A DNA stretch of 64,000 nt from the NCBI GenBank assembly GCA_946894095.1, contig OX335641.1, positions 12,108,501-12,172,500 of the forward strand, read 5' to 3'. Both the position numbers and the translations under genes were made by a program. This document shows positions 31,862 through 44,670 of this stretch, one piece after another. The stretch comes from Incurvaria masculella. Taxonomy: Eukaryota > Arthropoda > Insecta > Lepidoptera > Incurvariidae. Below the pieces are notes generated by a model that saw only the letters and a program-made list of their open reading frames with translations, was not told where the DNA came from and did not search any database. Position 1 is the stretch's first letter. Each line of letters opens with the position of its first letter.

Positions 31862-34097
31862 TATGAAGTGACTCAGTTAAGAGAACTCCGATTTACTATT
31901 TTTTAAACCCGAATCGCGTACCTCAATGGTGAAGTAAGCTGGGAGCAAATTAGACCGTAATAGAAAACTATTATTTATTTGAAGATGGTGAAATTTACAT
32001 AATTTTGGAGCAGCCAGCCGCACCTCATTTGTTTGGCTATGTGGAACGCAATCTCGATCCATCAGCCGTTATCTAAACCAACAGTGATTCCAAACAAGGC
32101 CTTCCGCTGCACGGATAAAGACACTATTTACACAGTTAATTCTCAATTTAAGGAAATGAGCACCACGTACGGTCGCATTCAAAAGTCCAGTAGCACATTC
32201 CAACGCGATTGCTATGAAGCGCTCGCATCGCGCGGAGGTGAAGCGGGAGGAGGGGATAGCACCTCCCGCGAGCGTTGCGGTAGGACGCCCCGCCTGAAGA
32301 CCGGTCGGCGGGGGAAGGGGCACGCCACACGTGCAAAACAAATCCGACCGTAGAGTGATACTGGACTTATGTCGTTGATGGTACATACATAAACACTACC
32401 GCTCTAATATTGCTGATAATAGGACTAGTTGTCCAACAGAATGTACAGCTGTATGCCGGTGCACATGAAAAGATTCGAACGCATACAAAGCTTAAATATT
32501 AATTATAAAGCTTAATTATTATTTATTCATAGTTTCGTTCAGAACTCGGCGGCATCGCAATCGCGGCGCGACTGCATAGGAGGTCTTATACAGCATATAA
32601 AAATATTGAAAAAGATTGGGGAGATATTTTCTAGTTTGCCTTCATGGCCAAATCAGAAACTATAAGAAATAGCCGACAATATGGGCTGATTTTGATAAAA
32701 AAAAATAACTGCATTATAAGTATACAGGTATACTTTTTATATAAGATAAAAACCGACAGACAACTATTTTATCCTGCCAAACACAAGTGTATGTTTTTTT
32801 TTGTAGGGCGAAGACATCGAAATCTGATATCACATCGACAATCAAACAATCGATCCATACATTATTCGAGCGCAAATTTTGACGAAAGCGCCACCTAATT
32901 TATGACTTGATTTCGTAAAGGTTGCTACAACAATTATTTGATTACTCAATAAAGAGACCTCCCAACCATTTTATTTCTGCTCTCAAACCTTTCGTGATGA
33001 TTCTCGGTGTATTTGTGTCTATTTGTTAGATAAGTATATTATTTCATCTTTACGAAAATGTTTCGGATTCCGGTACAGGTTTAAACATCTTCTCACAAGT
33101 ACATACGTAGTGAATATTAATTTCATCTCGCCACGATGGCTTGTCAACGTGCAAGAGCCACATGTTAGTAGCAAGCATCAAGTAAAATGACAGATCAGTA
33201 TTTAATAACTAGACCAAGTTAATCGAATAGAAAAGTTAAATATATCAGTCTGCAAATTGCATGCAACAGAACCATTTATCTTGTCAACTTTTAGTTCTGC
33301 GTAAACATATGATAATCGCTAGTTATCTGTTTTTTTTTTAGACTTAAAAATGAGATTTATTTCAATTCATTACAAATCTTAATTGTTTGAATTTCAAAGC
33401 TCTAAATCTTTAAAATAGGACGCTTTTTAATAACATCAGTTACAGTTATAGAGGTAATCTGGTATGTATTATTATTATATAATATGGGTTGTCAACTTCT
33501 ATTCTACATGAACATGCTTTTACTATATTAAATGAATGCAATGATTTACTTATGTCTGTGAAAAGACTATAACTCTGTGGCAACAGTGGTAAATTACGCT
33601 TAGTATGAATAAAAGCCTTTTAAACATAAATGGGTATTACCGGAAATGCTTTTCTTCAGCAAGAGATTTATTTTCTGACTTCTTATTTCAGGTTCTGATT
33701 ATTATATATAAGTTATGATTTAAATGTAATTAAGGACAAAAATATTATTTATTTACTGAGGAGGAAATACCTAAGCAAGAGTCGATTCTATAGATTAAGG
33801 ATCTAGACGATCGGTTGGTACCAATTTTTATCTTTAATATTGCTTATTTTTTACGCATTTTCTGCGCTATAAATTGATACGTGTAAAGTTTTCATTATAA
33901 ATTAACGTAATTATTTTTAAGCAAGTAAGTTTTTTCTGTTCTTGCATTATTATGCCCTTTTTTTATCAGAAAATGCCGAGTTAAGCAGGAGTGTATTGGT
34001 AAATGGCAGCAAAATGTCAATGTTTTATTTTTCCAAAGGTGCACTTGCTTATATTTTAAATTTTAAATTGTTACTACTAATATTACTTATCATTCAC
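31862..34097. other. Unannotated DNA, mostly AT-rich
   Basis: A GC-rich patch at 32210-32345 gives open frames on both strands (32033-32353 plus, 32069-32386 minus) that mirror each other and look compositional. From 32400 to 34097 I see nothing. Confidence 0.3.
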
Positions 34098-34232
34098 CGT
34101 GTTTGTATTTTTATTTATTGATCATTCATCATTTCTTATTATTATTATTATTTATTCGTTAGTAATTTTAATTTCCTTTACGTGTTTGTGTAGTCGGTTT
34201 TTAAATTCATTTACAGTTTAGGCCCTAATTAT
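34098..34232 (-). mobile_element. CR1-like LINE 3' end fragment
   Basis: TTTACGTGTTTGTGTAGTCGG and TTTTTAAATTCATTTACAGT match, at the end of the coding region, the LINE at 16191-16270 (AGTGTTTGTCTAGTCGG, TTTTTAAATCCATTTACAGT). The ATT-rich tail TTATTTATTGATCATTC resembles that LINE's tail. Confidence 0.65.
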
Positions 34233-34689
34233 TTATGACATGCATCCCTTAATACTTGCTCTCTCATAACGGGTGCTACGCATCAAAGGTTACTTGGTCA
34301 GTGTACGTACCTGCCCTTAGGAAAATTGTAACCAACTACTTTGCTTCAGAAAAGGCAAACGCATGCATTCCACTATGCCGAAATACATGAGCTGCAAAAT
34401 AATTATTCCATCAGTAAAACTGTGAGTTAACTTAAGCGTCTCGTTGTTTCAAGCATGTAAATATGTAAACATAATGACATATGACAATGTCCAATGATGA
34501 CAGGCAATGAAATATGTACCTGTAGAAATACTATTAATCATAAAAACATTATCTATTTATCTCGTTTACCATTGAATTCTATGTTCAATACCAATTATTA
34601 TCGACTAAACATTACAAAATTAATTTGCTCATAAATTATTTATGCGTCTAAAAAGTTTTATTTCGTATCAATGCAAATAGCCATTAGCA

Positions 34690-35046
34690 TTCGATTCTAA
34701 CGCGCCCATTAGAGTCCGCAACGCACCGGTTCCGGCGTTCAGAAAACGTAAAATTTTCCCACCGACCCGCCACACTTCTCGCCGCGACGCGCGACCTCCG
34801 ACTAGATTCGAATTGAATTAAAATATTAATTAAGCGGACGAAACAGAACAGCTGACATAGCGGGACCGTGCCAGTGTATATACTCGTATATTATTTGACC
34901 GTGCGGAGCACTCGCTCTACTGGCGCGGCGGCGACTATGGACTTCCTCGAAAACGAACGAAATTATTCGACAAGTCGAAGGCTCTGTAAAATAGGCGGAG
35001 CGTCGCACACGGCGTCTGGCCTAGCCTAGCCACTTGGGCAGTGAGT
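34690..35046 (+). promoter_or_regulatory. CpG-rich segment, possible promoter and 5' exon
   Basis: CpG-dense DNA (CACTTCTCGCCGCGACGCGC), TATATA at 34877-34882 and a good splice donor GTGAGT at 35041-35046 after TTGGGCA. A short frame (ATG at 34936) stops before the donor, so any exon here would be untranslated or in another frame. Speculative. Confidence 0.25.
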
Positions 35047-35269
35047 TTCGTGCGCCTAGCGTGCGCTGTCGGCTACCGACAGTGTGCGTTCGAGACATCA
35101 CTTATTACTCTTTAAATAAGATAGGCTGTAAATGGCTTACGTGTCATTTTAACGGTTCCCGATAGAGTTTGACGACAAGAGTTAAGCTGGTAAATTCAAT
35201 AAAATCCACTCTATACATTTCTGAGACTTACTCAAATGTTGTATTACACAACAGGCAGGCGTTTTATTC

Positions 35270-35440
35270 TATGGACACGAGCGGCTCGCACACAACGCGG
35301 GAACTTGGTGCCCCACCAGGATCTTCCTCATATTCTACGGTTACTTTGAACTAGGTGGAAAGTAAAGGAGGAGAGTTTTGCTTACACTCAAGATCGAAAC
35401 CCGGGGCGCCTCGCCACTAGGCTTCCTAGGCTAAAATCGA
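35270..35440 (-). mobile_element. SINE with large internal deletion
   Basis: GAACTTGGTGCCCCACCAGG with TTACTTTGAACTAGGTGG, and a head on the minus strand GGAAGCCTAGTGGCGAGGCG with CCGGGTTTCGATC. The middle of the body is missing. Confidence 0.6.
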
Positions 35441-35819
35441 AATGTATTCGGATGAATAAATTAAATCAGTGACTTTATAATAAAAATCTAAATTAACGAT
35501 GAAGATAAGATTTTGATAAGATTAGTGATGCATCGTATGCACACTTAGGTATTCTGCACTCCGGCCTGAGGTCATAACTCCTAAATAACAGCACATGTTT
35601 TTTTATATACATAGTAAATTCCAGCTTCGAATCATTTCTGTTCGTTCCTTCGTTTCAATTAGTTAGTTGAGAATGACACCCGAGTTGCAGCAGCGGTAGC
35701 TGCTTAAGTTTATGGTGCGAGAATATTATGTACAATGTGGTGTTATAAATTCCTTAACATTGTGAAAGTTTTCAACCAGGCTAAGATTTCGATTAGGTCT
35801 AAACGAGTACATCGACACC

Positions 35820-36191
35820 TTAAGGTCGGCCCGTAAGCATCAGAAAATTTCGCCTCCCATACAAACGTAGATTACTAATAATTTGAAAACCACATACCAG
35901 TAAGTTGGAATTACTTGATATTTGGTATCTAATAATAGGCTTCAAATATCTGTGTCTGCATGTCTTCGTTTTTTCGGTAAATGTATTCTGGGTCAAACCA
36001 CAGAGAGAACCAAATTTATATGAAGATTTTCTTTTTGCTTTAATTTCATTCGATTTGGATTTTGCAAAAAAACAAAAGCGTGCAGACACAGATATTTGTT
36101 ACCGGATATTAGATATTAATTGGAATAGCGGTTTCCAAATGAAAAGTAAACTACGTTTGTATGGGGAGCATAGCTTACGGGCCGTTCTTAA
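35820..36191. mobile_element. TTAA-flanked MITE family 2, copy 2
   Basis: TTAA at 35820-35823 and 36188-36191. Same terminal repeat (GGTCGGCCCGTAAGC; inverted GAACGGCCCGTAAGC) and interior as the copy at 21465. Frames at 35820-36089 and 35905-36249 lie within it and are not genes. Confidence 0.82.
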
Positions 36192-37364
36192 GAGCAAATC
36201 TGACATGATCGGGGTGGACAGGGAAATATATTGTGCTACTTCAAGATAGCGACAAAGAAGAATTATTATATTAAGGCTCCCAATGAGATAGCTTTGAGCA
36301 AACAAACGATATTGGCAACCTCCGTACGCATTGTATTTGTATTGTAGGGTTCGTTGTTTTATGCGCGTCGAAATCGTTTTCAGGCGAGCGCGACGAAGCG
36401 AAATTAATGTTTATCAGAAAAAAATTAACTGTCTGAATTATTTATAGTTCCCAAGTTTCAAAATAAATAAAATAATTATGGCAACGCGAACTATAAACAT
36501 GGGTCCATTACTTTTAATGTTTATTAGTAGAATTTTATTTTAAAAAATGTATTAGTAAATTACAGTAAGATAATAGTGATTGGAGATATAATCCTCCGGT
36601 AATGATTAACAGTCTTTGGACAAAAGTAAATTTCACCTATCACACCATTAAGTAATATCTGACTATTGAAAAATCGGCCCTTAGTGTTTAAAGTTTTTAT
36701 ATTTTCACTATTTTTAGTATTTCTCACCTTTAGGAGTGGTATTCTTTCATAAAATGTATAAAGGGACTACCCCTGAGATATACTCTCCTGATGAGAAAAA
36801 AAATATCGAGCACATACACACATACACACATACACACTTACACACAAAACATACAATTGAGAACCGCTTCCTTTTCATTTTAAAGTCGGTTGAAAAAGGT
36901 GACTCTGATTCATGAAATAATAAACTCGCTAACTAAAAATACACATTAACTTGTAATCCGAAGATTTCTGAGATTGTCTAACAAGTAGGTATTTATAGCC
37001 AATGTATGAAAAAATTGCATAATACGTCATGTCACCGTCTATAACGATGATGTAAATGTTTCAGTCGATTACTGGTCATGTGATTAATGCCCCCAGCTGT
37101 ACCATCAACGATATGTCACCTTGAATACTAAATTACATAGAATATTGGTAAAACAAGTTTTCGTCTATAATAAGAGTCTGGATGACTGGACTAGTCTTAA
37201 CTTTCAAGGTCACGATTAACTGAAACGTACTTTGTAGGTCTGTCCTATTGTTATTTAAGTTATAGATGGCCAGGTTCCAATTGTCCAAGCAAACTTCTGA
37301 CCTATGATAAGAAAAACGAAGAGCTGTTTTCAGCGTACTAGCACCATACGTGGTTCCCTTTCCT
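36192..37364. other. Unannotated DNA with a CACATA microsatellite
   Basis: 36806-36840 is a CACATACA-type run, followed at 36878 by TTTAAAGTCGGTTGAAAAAGG, resembling the inverted start of the ACCGACTTCA repeat. The rest is featureless. Confidence 0.45.
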
Positions 37365-37665
37365 TAAAAACCGGCCAAGTGCGAGTCGGACTCGCACACG
37401 AAGGGTTCCGTACCATCGTACAAGATTTAACACAAAAAAATCACGTTTTTTGTATCGGACCCCCCTTTAATGATTATATTTTTTTTATTTTACCTATTTG
37501 TTGTTATAGCGGCAAAATTTCAGCTGCCTACCTATTACGGTTCATGAGATACAGCCCTGTGACAGACGGACGGACGGACGGACGGACGGACGGACGGACG
37601 GACGGACGGACGGACGGACGGACGGACGGACAGCGGAGGCTTAGTAATAGGGTTCCGTTTTCAAC
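37365..37665 (+). repeat. GACG-type dispersed repeat with an expanded array
   Basis: Normal head, an internal deletion after GCGGCAAAAT, and about sixteen uninterrupted GACG units at 37567-37631, the longest array in the window. The terminal GGTACGGAACCC is missing. Confidence 0.9.
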
Positions 37666-39589
37666 CTCAAAAAATTCCCGTTAGCTATGATCCATACACA
37701 AACGTTGTTTCCTAATAATTGGGAAGAAACTTTTTGAATTTTTATATCCTTAAGTAAATTTACTTCTAGAATTGTCACGAACAATTTATGATGTTGCCTT
37801 ATTTAAAGAACTTACTTTAAATGTCAGTGATGTAATAGATCACCTCTAAGTAGGTAGACAATAAACGAAAACCACCCAAGATCCGTCCACCGACAAAGGG
37901 AATTGTCATTCTCAACACATCAATCTAATTTCCTCGTCACTAACAATAAATCCATATGAGTAAACATCTCAATGACCTGGCCGATAGTTACTTTTTTATC
38001 TCCAGAAACGTAGGAGTAAGGAAGTTCTCAAGGGTCTCCAATTTAACGAGGCGACATTTCACTGGAAACCGTGTTAGCGCAGCCTCGGGCGGTAGTAACA
38101 AGCGCCGATTGTTTTATTGATAACGCTATAAAGTTTAACAAATTGCTATCTAAACTCTCGATGTAAACACATTTTTATGTCGGCATTTTTATGGGTTTAT
38201 TGTTGAACTTTCTCATTCAAATAATTTTCAGGGTATCGATTCCACACCGTCGGACTATGGGCGCGAGATGCTAATGTGTAACATAAAAATATTTATTAAT
38301 CAATCGGTTCGATAGTAAAATTTTAATAGAGAATGATGTTAAGTAGAGCAAATAAAAAATACAGTAAAACCCGCATTATAAGAGCACGTTTAATAAAATT
38401 TCCGTATAATATGCTCTTTGCAACAGGTCCTTCGCCCTCTACAAATACATTTTCTGATCCCGCATAAGAAGACTTGCTAGGACGACACGAAAGACAAAAG
38501 TTGTCAAGTCAATGCAGCTGTCACTTACTGCGATACGCCCGACGCGTATCTCCCATCCACGGAGATCGTCGATCTCCGTGCTCCCGTTAGCCACTTACCC
38601 CATGCGCCTTGCTTTCATGCATTTCGGAGCATGTTGCGTGTGTTGTTTCGTTTCGTGTCCGCTCTTCGCGCCATTTTATAACACAAAGATGACATGTCAC
38701 TGCATTGGAAGTAATTGTGCAAAATTATGAATGGTGACTTTTATTTCCTACACAACGATTTCCCGCTCAAGACGATTTTTGCAAGTTTTGCCCCTTGAGA
38801 ATAATATTCTGAGATATAATATAAATAATATTGGTTTTACTATACATGGAAAGCAAGGAAAGAACTCGATGCTTATGTTGACTGTGCTCTAAGCAAACGT
38901 TTGCAGATAAGATTACAGCATTGTTGCCACCACAGGATTGTCGATCTCCCTGGTGGCAACATTGTACCACCTGCGATAGCCATACAAAAAATCGGTGAAG
39001 CTTCTTACCCACTTATGGACCAATACACAAAATAATCAACAATCAAAGCAAAGGTTTCGAAGCATCCTGGACATCATTCATTGCTGCTCAATGTAAAGGT
39101 ATAATTGGCGGGGTGGAACGTGGCCGCTCCCCTCCAAGCTCAAGCGGCTGGGCAGAACCCACACTACATGTAGGTCGGATTCGGCCGGATGCAGCCGCTT
39201 GGAGGTGAACAAAGAATAGACCTAGATAATATTGCCATAATATCTAATAACTAGTTTTTTTCTCTAACTTGTCACTAATTCCAAGCAGGCATAAAAACGC
39301 CAGACTACGACAAGTGGGCGTGAGCAGCTCTTTATATGGTTCACGACCGATAACATTTTTGAAACGTTATATAAACCACTCGACGTGCACCGTGATATCG
39401 CTATCACAGATTTATTCGATACGTCCTGACCCAGAAATCAGAGACGTCAGATATATCATTTACATGGGCGGTTGTTTTCGTTAGAATTACATTCCGAAGA
39501 AGCTTAGAGGGGCAGTCAAAAACTGCCCCTCTGATTGCCCCTCTACAGGGCGTAAATAAGGTATTGCGTTTGCGTGGCGTATTGTTCGC
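37666..39589. other. Unannotated DNA with several short hairpins
   Basis: Near-palindrome CACGGAGATCG-T-CGATCTCCGTG at about 38558-38580, arms TGTTGCCACCA / TGGTGGCAACA at about 38921-38960, and AGAGGGGCAG / CTGCCCCTCT at about 39508-39534. A frame at 38512-38730 holds several cysteines but matches no zinc-finger pattern I can defend. Confidence 0.35.
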
Positions 39590-39985
39590 ATCAGAGGGAC
39601 GGTTCCGCTACAAGCAAGGTACTTGGCTCCTTGGACTCGATACAGCATTTGGAAGACCAGAATTGGGAGACCCTCAAACTCCCAAGGGTCTCTGCCTGAA
39701 AAATGCTCTTCGGATGCATAAAGTCATCCCTCCGTCTTTCAACCATCGCTCAACGCGAAACAGACAGAATACACCCATTTTCTGATGACAGTTCCTAATT
39801 TACAGGGGAGGTAAACGGTGGAATGCATCGAGATATTTTCCCCAAAGTACATCCCCGGGCCCTTTTAACCGGGTGTAAAGAAGCACCTGGCTGGTCGGCG
39901 TTATTTTCGCAGCCCCCGTGAAAGTTTAAATGCCCTTGGGCGTCGTCGGGCACTTCCTATGTAAAGTCCTGGCATACTCCATTTA
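39590..39985 (+). pseudogene. LINE C-terminal fragment, family W copy 4
   Basis: AACCATCGCTCAACGCGAAA, CCCCAAAGTACATCCCCGGG, AGAAGCACCTGGCTGGTCGG and GGGCGTCGTCGGGCACTTCC match W2 in the same orientation. The frame is broken by stops. Confidence 0.6.
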
Positions 39986-40487
39986 AGGTTATACATAATT
40001 AGTCCCAGAGCTCTTTTCAGGTGGTATTATTTATTTGTTTTTTGGATTAAAAAGACAATCTCACCCTTGCCCGTTTCAAAAATGTTTTATTATTCTTGTT
40101 TTCTTACAAGATGTTTTATTCTTCATATCCATTCCATATCCATAAATCGAATAATCTCCCGCACCGCCAGGATATGGAACTGTCTGTCGGCGGGTTCCTT
40201 TTCTCATATAACCTAGGCGTCTTCAATCGTACTTTGAACAGGCGCGAAAGCTCAGCAATAGTCCGTAAATGCGCTGGTATGAGTCGTATGATATGGTATG
40301 GTCGCTGAGCGTGGTTTCGTAGTGCGAGGTTTATAATTACCTCTTATAATTTCATACCTCTTCATATGAATATACTGACCCGATATTTTACTTTAAATTT
40401 TTCTTTACAATATTTGTACACAATATATCATCCTAACTCACCTGCAGGAATGTACACACACTACAATAACATCACTACATAGTATAA
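39986..40487. other. Unannotated DNA
   Basis: Nothing recognised; a short frame (40096-40308) has no domain. Confidence 0.3.
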
Positions 40488-40760
40488 AACAAAGTCGCTT
40501 TCTCTGTCCCTATATCCCTATGTATGCTTAAATCTTTAAAACTACGCAACAGATTTTGATGCGGTTTTTTTAAATAAATAGAGTTTATATGTATAATAAC
40601 ATCCATTAAATAGTGGATAAATACTGTTTTGAGGTTTCTAATGTGATGTCGTAAATAACTGGGGGTAGGTTAACTGTAGGTGTTGGTCAGAATCTCTTTC
40701 AGGAATCTTATTCGTATATGTATGGTTGCTCTCAAACCATTGTACTCTTAATGTTCTGTA
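40488..40760 (+). repeat. Dispersed lepidopteran-type repeat
   Basis: CAAAGTCGCTTTCTCTGTCC, CTTAAATCTTTAAAACTACG and AACAGATTTTGATGCGGTTT are familiar from interspersed repeats in many Lepidoptera. No second full copy in this window; class unknown. Confidence 0.45.
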
Positions 40761-41214
40761 GGTGGTAGCATTTAAAGTGTAATATTATATAGTTTTTTTT
40801 TAGCTGTAAGAATAATAATGTATTTTGTATTTTGACTCTTTGTTTACAGGTCACTGTAGTAGTTCATGACAGAAATAATCGTATTAAAACTAAATCGTAC
40901 AGAGCTTTCACAACTTTTTCATTTTGCCACTGGAGTAGTGCATCGCTTTAAGGTCCCTACTTGCGGCGACGCTGGGTTCGGGTCTCCTCTTTCCCTAAAA
41001 TATGGTTGATAGAGGCGATGGCTGTGCCTGGCGTGATGCTCGTGAACGGGTGCTGTTTGTGGGGACTGGCTTGCTCCAATTGGCAACATTCTAGATGGCG
41101 GGCATGGTCTTTACTAATAAACTGATATTTGTCATGAACTGTTGCATATGACATGAATTGCTGATTCTCGTCAATTCATATTAATTTAGCGTGTTTATCT
41201 GTGAGTCTAAATAC

Positions 41215-41395
41215 TTTTGTAAATTTAGACTAAGTGGACGTTGAAAAAAAAAAAAACCAGCGGAGTTTCTTTCCAGTTCTTCTTCGCTGGGATTTCCCCG
41301 AACTGGCTAATGATAAAATATGACAAATCCGAGTGCAGTGTACTGTCTATGGATGATGAATAAACAATAAACAATAAACAATAAACAATTACATT
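41215..41395 (+). mobile_element. LINE 3' tail with AATAAAC tandem units
   Basis: AAACCAGCGGAGTTTCTTTC, CTTCTTCGCTGGGATTTCC and CGAACTGGCTAATGATAAAA, then five AATAAAC repeats at about 41355-41390. Short tandem tails are typical of several non-LTR clades. No coding sequence remains. Confidence 0.55.
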
Positions 41396-41439
41396 TTTTC
41401 CGCTTACATTGCAAACGCAGGTTGAACTTGACCAGCCCG

Positions 41440-41490
41440 AAATCAGTCAATAACGCAATTGACCCGAGCGGAGCCGGGTACCTCAGCTAG
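41440..41490 (+). mobile_element. Possible Helitron-type 3' end with hairpin
   Basis: ACCCG (41462-41466) pairs with CGGGT (41475-41479), followed 8 bases on by CTAG at 41487-41490 and then T, as in Helitron 3' ends. The 5' end was not found. Confidence 0.45.
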
Positions 41491-41987
41491 TAGCTTATAT
41501 ATTGCTTCTCACCTGTAGAAATCGATCTATATTCGAACTTCTGAAGCCCAGAATGTTTTAGTTTTTATGTAACCTCAAACTTGTTTTCTTTTACTCTTTC
41601 TGCTTTCTGTTACAAACATGTTTCTGTTTCGGTTAATTTTGTGAATATGATTACCCTTGTGTAGCATCAATATAATTTTATGTTCCCGTGGGAAACGTAG
41701 TGGAGGGAGATTCTTTGTTATGTACTTAATAATGTTGTTATTTTTATTTTATGTATTTCTCTCTGTGTTTTCTCCTAAATAAATAAAAAAAAATGGGTTT
41801 TCTGAACACCTTTGATTCTCGGCACAGCTACCCATACAGATTTTTCATTAAATATATATACATGATATCAACAAACAACTGACTAAATCAAGTGTTACAT
41901 CTACTCTTATCCTAAAATGCCCTCACTGAATTACGTTAATCGTGAGATTTTACAAAATTAGAAAGCTGACTGATGTTACAATACATT

Positions 41988-42319
41988 AAAACCGGCCAAG
42001 TGCGAGTCGGACTCGCACACGAAGGGTTCCGTACCATCTTACAAGATTTACCCCAAAAATAACACGTTTTGTTGTATGGGGCCCCCCTTTAATTTTTATA
42101 ATTTTATAATTTTACCTATTTGTTGTTATAGCGGCAAAATAAATACATAATCTGTGAAAAATTCAGCTTCCTACCTATTACGGTTCATGAGATACAGCCC
42201 TGTGACAGACGGACGGACGTAAGGACGGACGGACGGACGGACGGACGGACTGGACGGACGGACAGCGGAGGCTTAGTAATAGGGTTCCGTTTTCACCCTT
42301 TGGGTACGGAACCCTAAAA
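41988..42319 (+). repeat. GACG-type dispersed repeat, complete copy
   Basis: Intact head (AAACCGGCCAAGTGCGAGTC), full middle, about ten GACG units interrupted by GTAAG and CTG, and the full terminal hairpin (ACCCTTTGGGTACGGAACCC) ending in TAAAAA. A good reference copy. Confidence 0.92.
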
Positions 42320-44450
42320 ATATACCGCTTCACAGGAAGGATATGCAGAGATGATAGCGCGCCGTACGACACGATCACTGCTTACCTCTTTCGCTACCTG
42401 TCTACAGACATACATCTTTTTACACATGCTCTACCATTACGGGTGCTTACCTGACCTTTACGGCATCAGTCTGGTCCTAGTATGTTATTCTTATCCAGGG
42501 CACGAAAATTTCGCTGACATTGCTTTGTAAAATTGTGTCTTCATTCTTTCGTTACCCATTCGCTCTATAGTATATCATCTTCATCATCAGTCATCTTAAC
42601 TTACCCTTCTCAATTCTCCACAATAATTCGTTTTTTATCATGTATATTCCCGGGACATCGTAAAGCAATTCAGGTCCCGCCGGGACACTGGATGTAGTTC
42701 CATAAAATGATAATTTTGAAGTTACATTTATTCAAAATTATACATGGCTATTCAAATCACAATATAATAAATTTCAGGTTGTATGATTCCGTATACACAG
42801 TGCAAAGAAAATTTTAGGTAAATTAATAATATTCAATTCAGATAAATTATCCTCAAAATGATTAGGATAAAATCAATAATTCAAATACAAGTCATGAATT
42901 ATTTTATGCAATCTTTTTTCACATACGTATTATCACAATTGCAGGTGATTTCATGTCTTTCGGTTATAACACACTCAACGTAAATATTTTAGCAATTAAA
43001 CATCGATTCTGTAAAGGCTCATGAAAGTTCAGAGGGCTACTTACTGGATTCCAAAAATCCGGGCGGAAATCCGAAAAAAAAAAACATAACTAAATTGAAC
43101 TATTTTTCGAGTTTTCGACAGTTGTTCATATCCGAGTCCTTGACTGCGTGTCGATATGAGAAATTCGCTGAGATGAATCCGTTTGACCATGGAGACACGT
43201 TTGCGCGAACCAGTTTTTCAACATTTCGGCGCTTCGGAGCTACCGAGACCGCTTGCACGCGACAACACGTCAATAATGGAAGCGTGGATATTACAAATGG
43301 CTGTTGGTCGTATTTGAACAAGGGTATTCTGAGTCTGGAGGTTTTCAATGTGGCGCCATGTAACACCTCAAGCCTCACATATAACCTAAGAAGACACTAC
43401 AATGAAGGAGTCGTGCCAAAATTCATAGAATTTAGACGCATCAGAATATGCTGCCTGTCTAAACTTAAATAAACATAAATAATAAATAATCTAAGTCACC
43501 TGCAAGCTAACCTAGACTATCTATCTTAGATGCTATCATCATAAAGATTTGATTTCTTGAGAAGAGCAACAGCATTTATATGCCCATACGACAACATTGT
43601 ACGATCAATTCGTGTGGTCCACATAATCAAGGTGATCACCCAATTGATATGTCGTTAAAGTCGAAATTGACACATTTTACAGCTGGCGGCGGCAGTGGCG
43701 AGCCCAATTTGCATTCGTAAGAAGAATATCGCTCCCAGGCGAGACCGTAAAACAAGCCAAATAATTTAACGAAGAAGGAAGAACGATCTTCGCGGATTGG
43801 ACGGAGCCCGAGGGCGCTATAAAATAAAGATATTTTTTTATGTTTCAATTCCGCCTGCTCGATAATGGTCTTCTTAGTTATTTAATTATGGTATTTCCAG
43901 AAACCTAATTTAAATATATTTCGCCTGAAGCGAGCACCTATAACATTATAATGATTTTAATACGATCGCTAAATTAATAAAAACACTGCCAGCAAATTAC
44001 AATAGGAATAACTCGAAGAAGTTATGAGCCATATTAAGTTGAATAGGATGCGTTTATGGTCTTCTTTGATCCCAAAAACTACGACACGCAGCGTCAAGCA
44101 TGCTTTGTAAAAAAAATATATTAAGCTAGTTATTTTTAATAAAATCATGCATATACCAGCAGTATCATTATATGTTTATAAATATATTCGAGTATGATGC
44201 GATTACAATGATGAATCTATTTATTTTGAAGGCAGCTAGGCCGCTCCAATATAAGGCACAATTTATAACCCCGTCTCCTCCGTCTGATGTAAATACATAG
44301 ATCAGTGGAGATGGAAACACTGCGCTTGTGCAAAACAACGAACTTCACCCCTGCCGGCAAGGCTGATGCAGGTCTATTGTACACAGGTATTTTGTCGCAT
44401 GTCGCAGATTTTCAAAAATAATGTTAAAGTAAGAAGAGGTCGGTACTGAC
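42320..44450. other. Unannotated DNA downstream of the FGF exon
   Basis: On the minus strand this is where the next FGF exon would be sought; I could not identify one. A plus-strand frame at 43095-43472 (125 codons, with nine cysteines) overlaps a minus frame and matches nothing known to me. Confidence 0.35.
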
Positions 44451-44670
44451 TGAATTCGCTGGTGTCGTCGGTGGTGCCGTTGACGGTGCCGTCGGGCAGC
44501 AGCTGCAGGTTGCGGTTCTTGAGGAACATCTGGATCCTGCGCGAGGTGCCCGTGATGTGGCTGAGGTTGGCGGAGCGCTGCGCGCGCGGCGGCGGCTCCG
44601 GCGGCGGCGGCGCGGCCGCGCACGCGCCCAGCGCGAGCAGCACGAGCGCGAGCAGCGGGCGCGCGCGCAT
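44451..44670 (-). CDS. Fibroblast growth factor, first coding exon
   Basis: Secreted FGF ligands bind FGF receptor tyrosine kinases and heparan sulfate. This exon, read on the minus strand, starts at the ATG at 44670-44668. That ATG is preferred over the in-frame ATG at 44712 because it begins a clean signal peptide (MRARPLLALVLLALGACAAA). A proline-rich linker (APPPPEPPP) follows, then the start of the beta-trefoil core: ITGTSRRIQMFLKNR, LQLLPDGTVNGT and DDTSEF. In FGF genes an intron typically falls just after this DGTxxGTxD segment. Here the frame meets a donor GTCAGT at 44450-44445 in phase 1, and past it similarity is lost. Remaining trefoil exons must lie to the left on the minus strand but were not found. 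Which insect FGF (branchless or pyramus/thisbe type) cannot be told from one exon. Confidence 0.85.

Noticed and set aside
37304..37684. 126-codon frame containing repeated DGRT
   Set aside because: It is the translation of the GACG array in a dispersed repeat.
38512..38730. Cysteine-rich frame ending MTCHCIGSNCAKL as another THAP start
   Set aside because: It begins faintly like THAP but lacks the NR and ITFHR elements and ends within a few codons.
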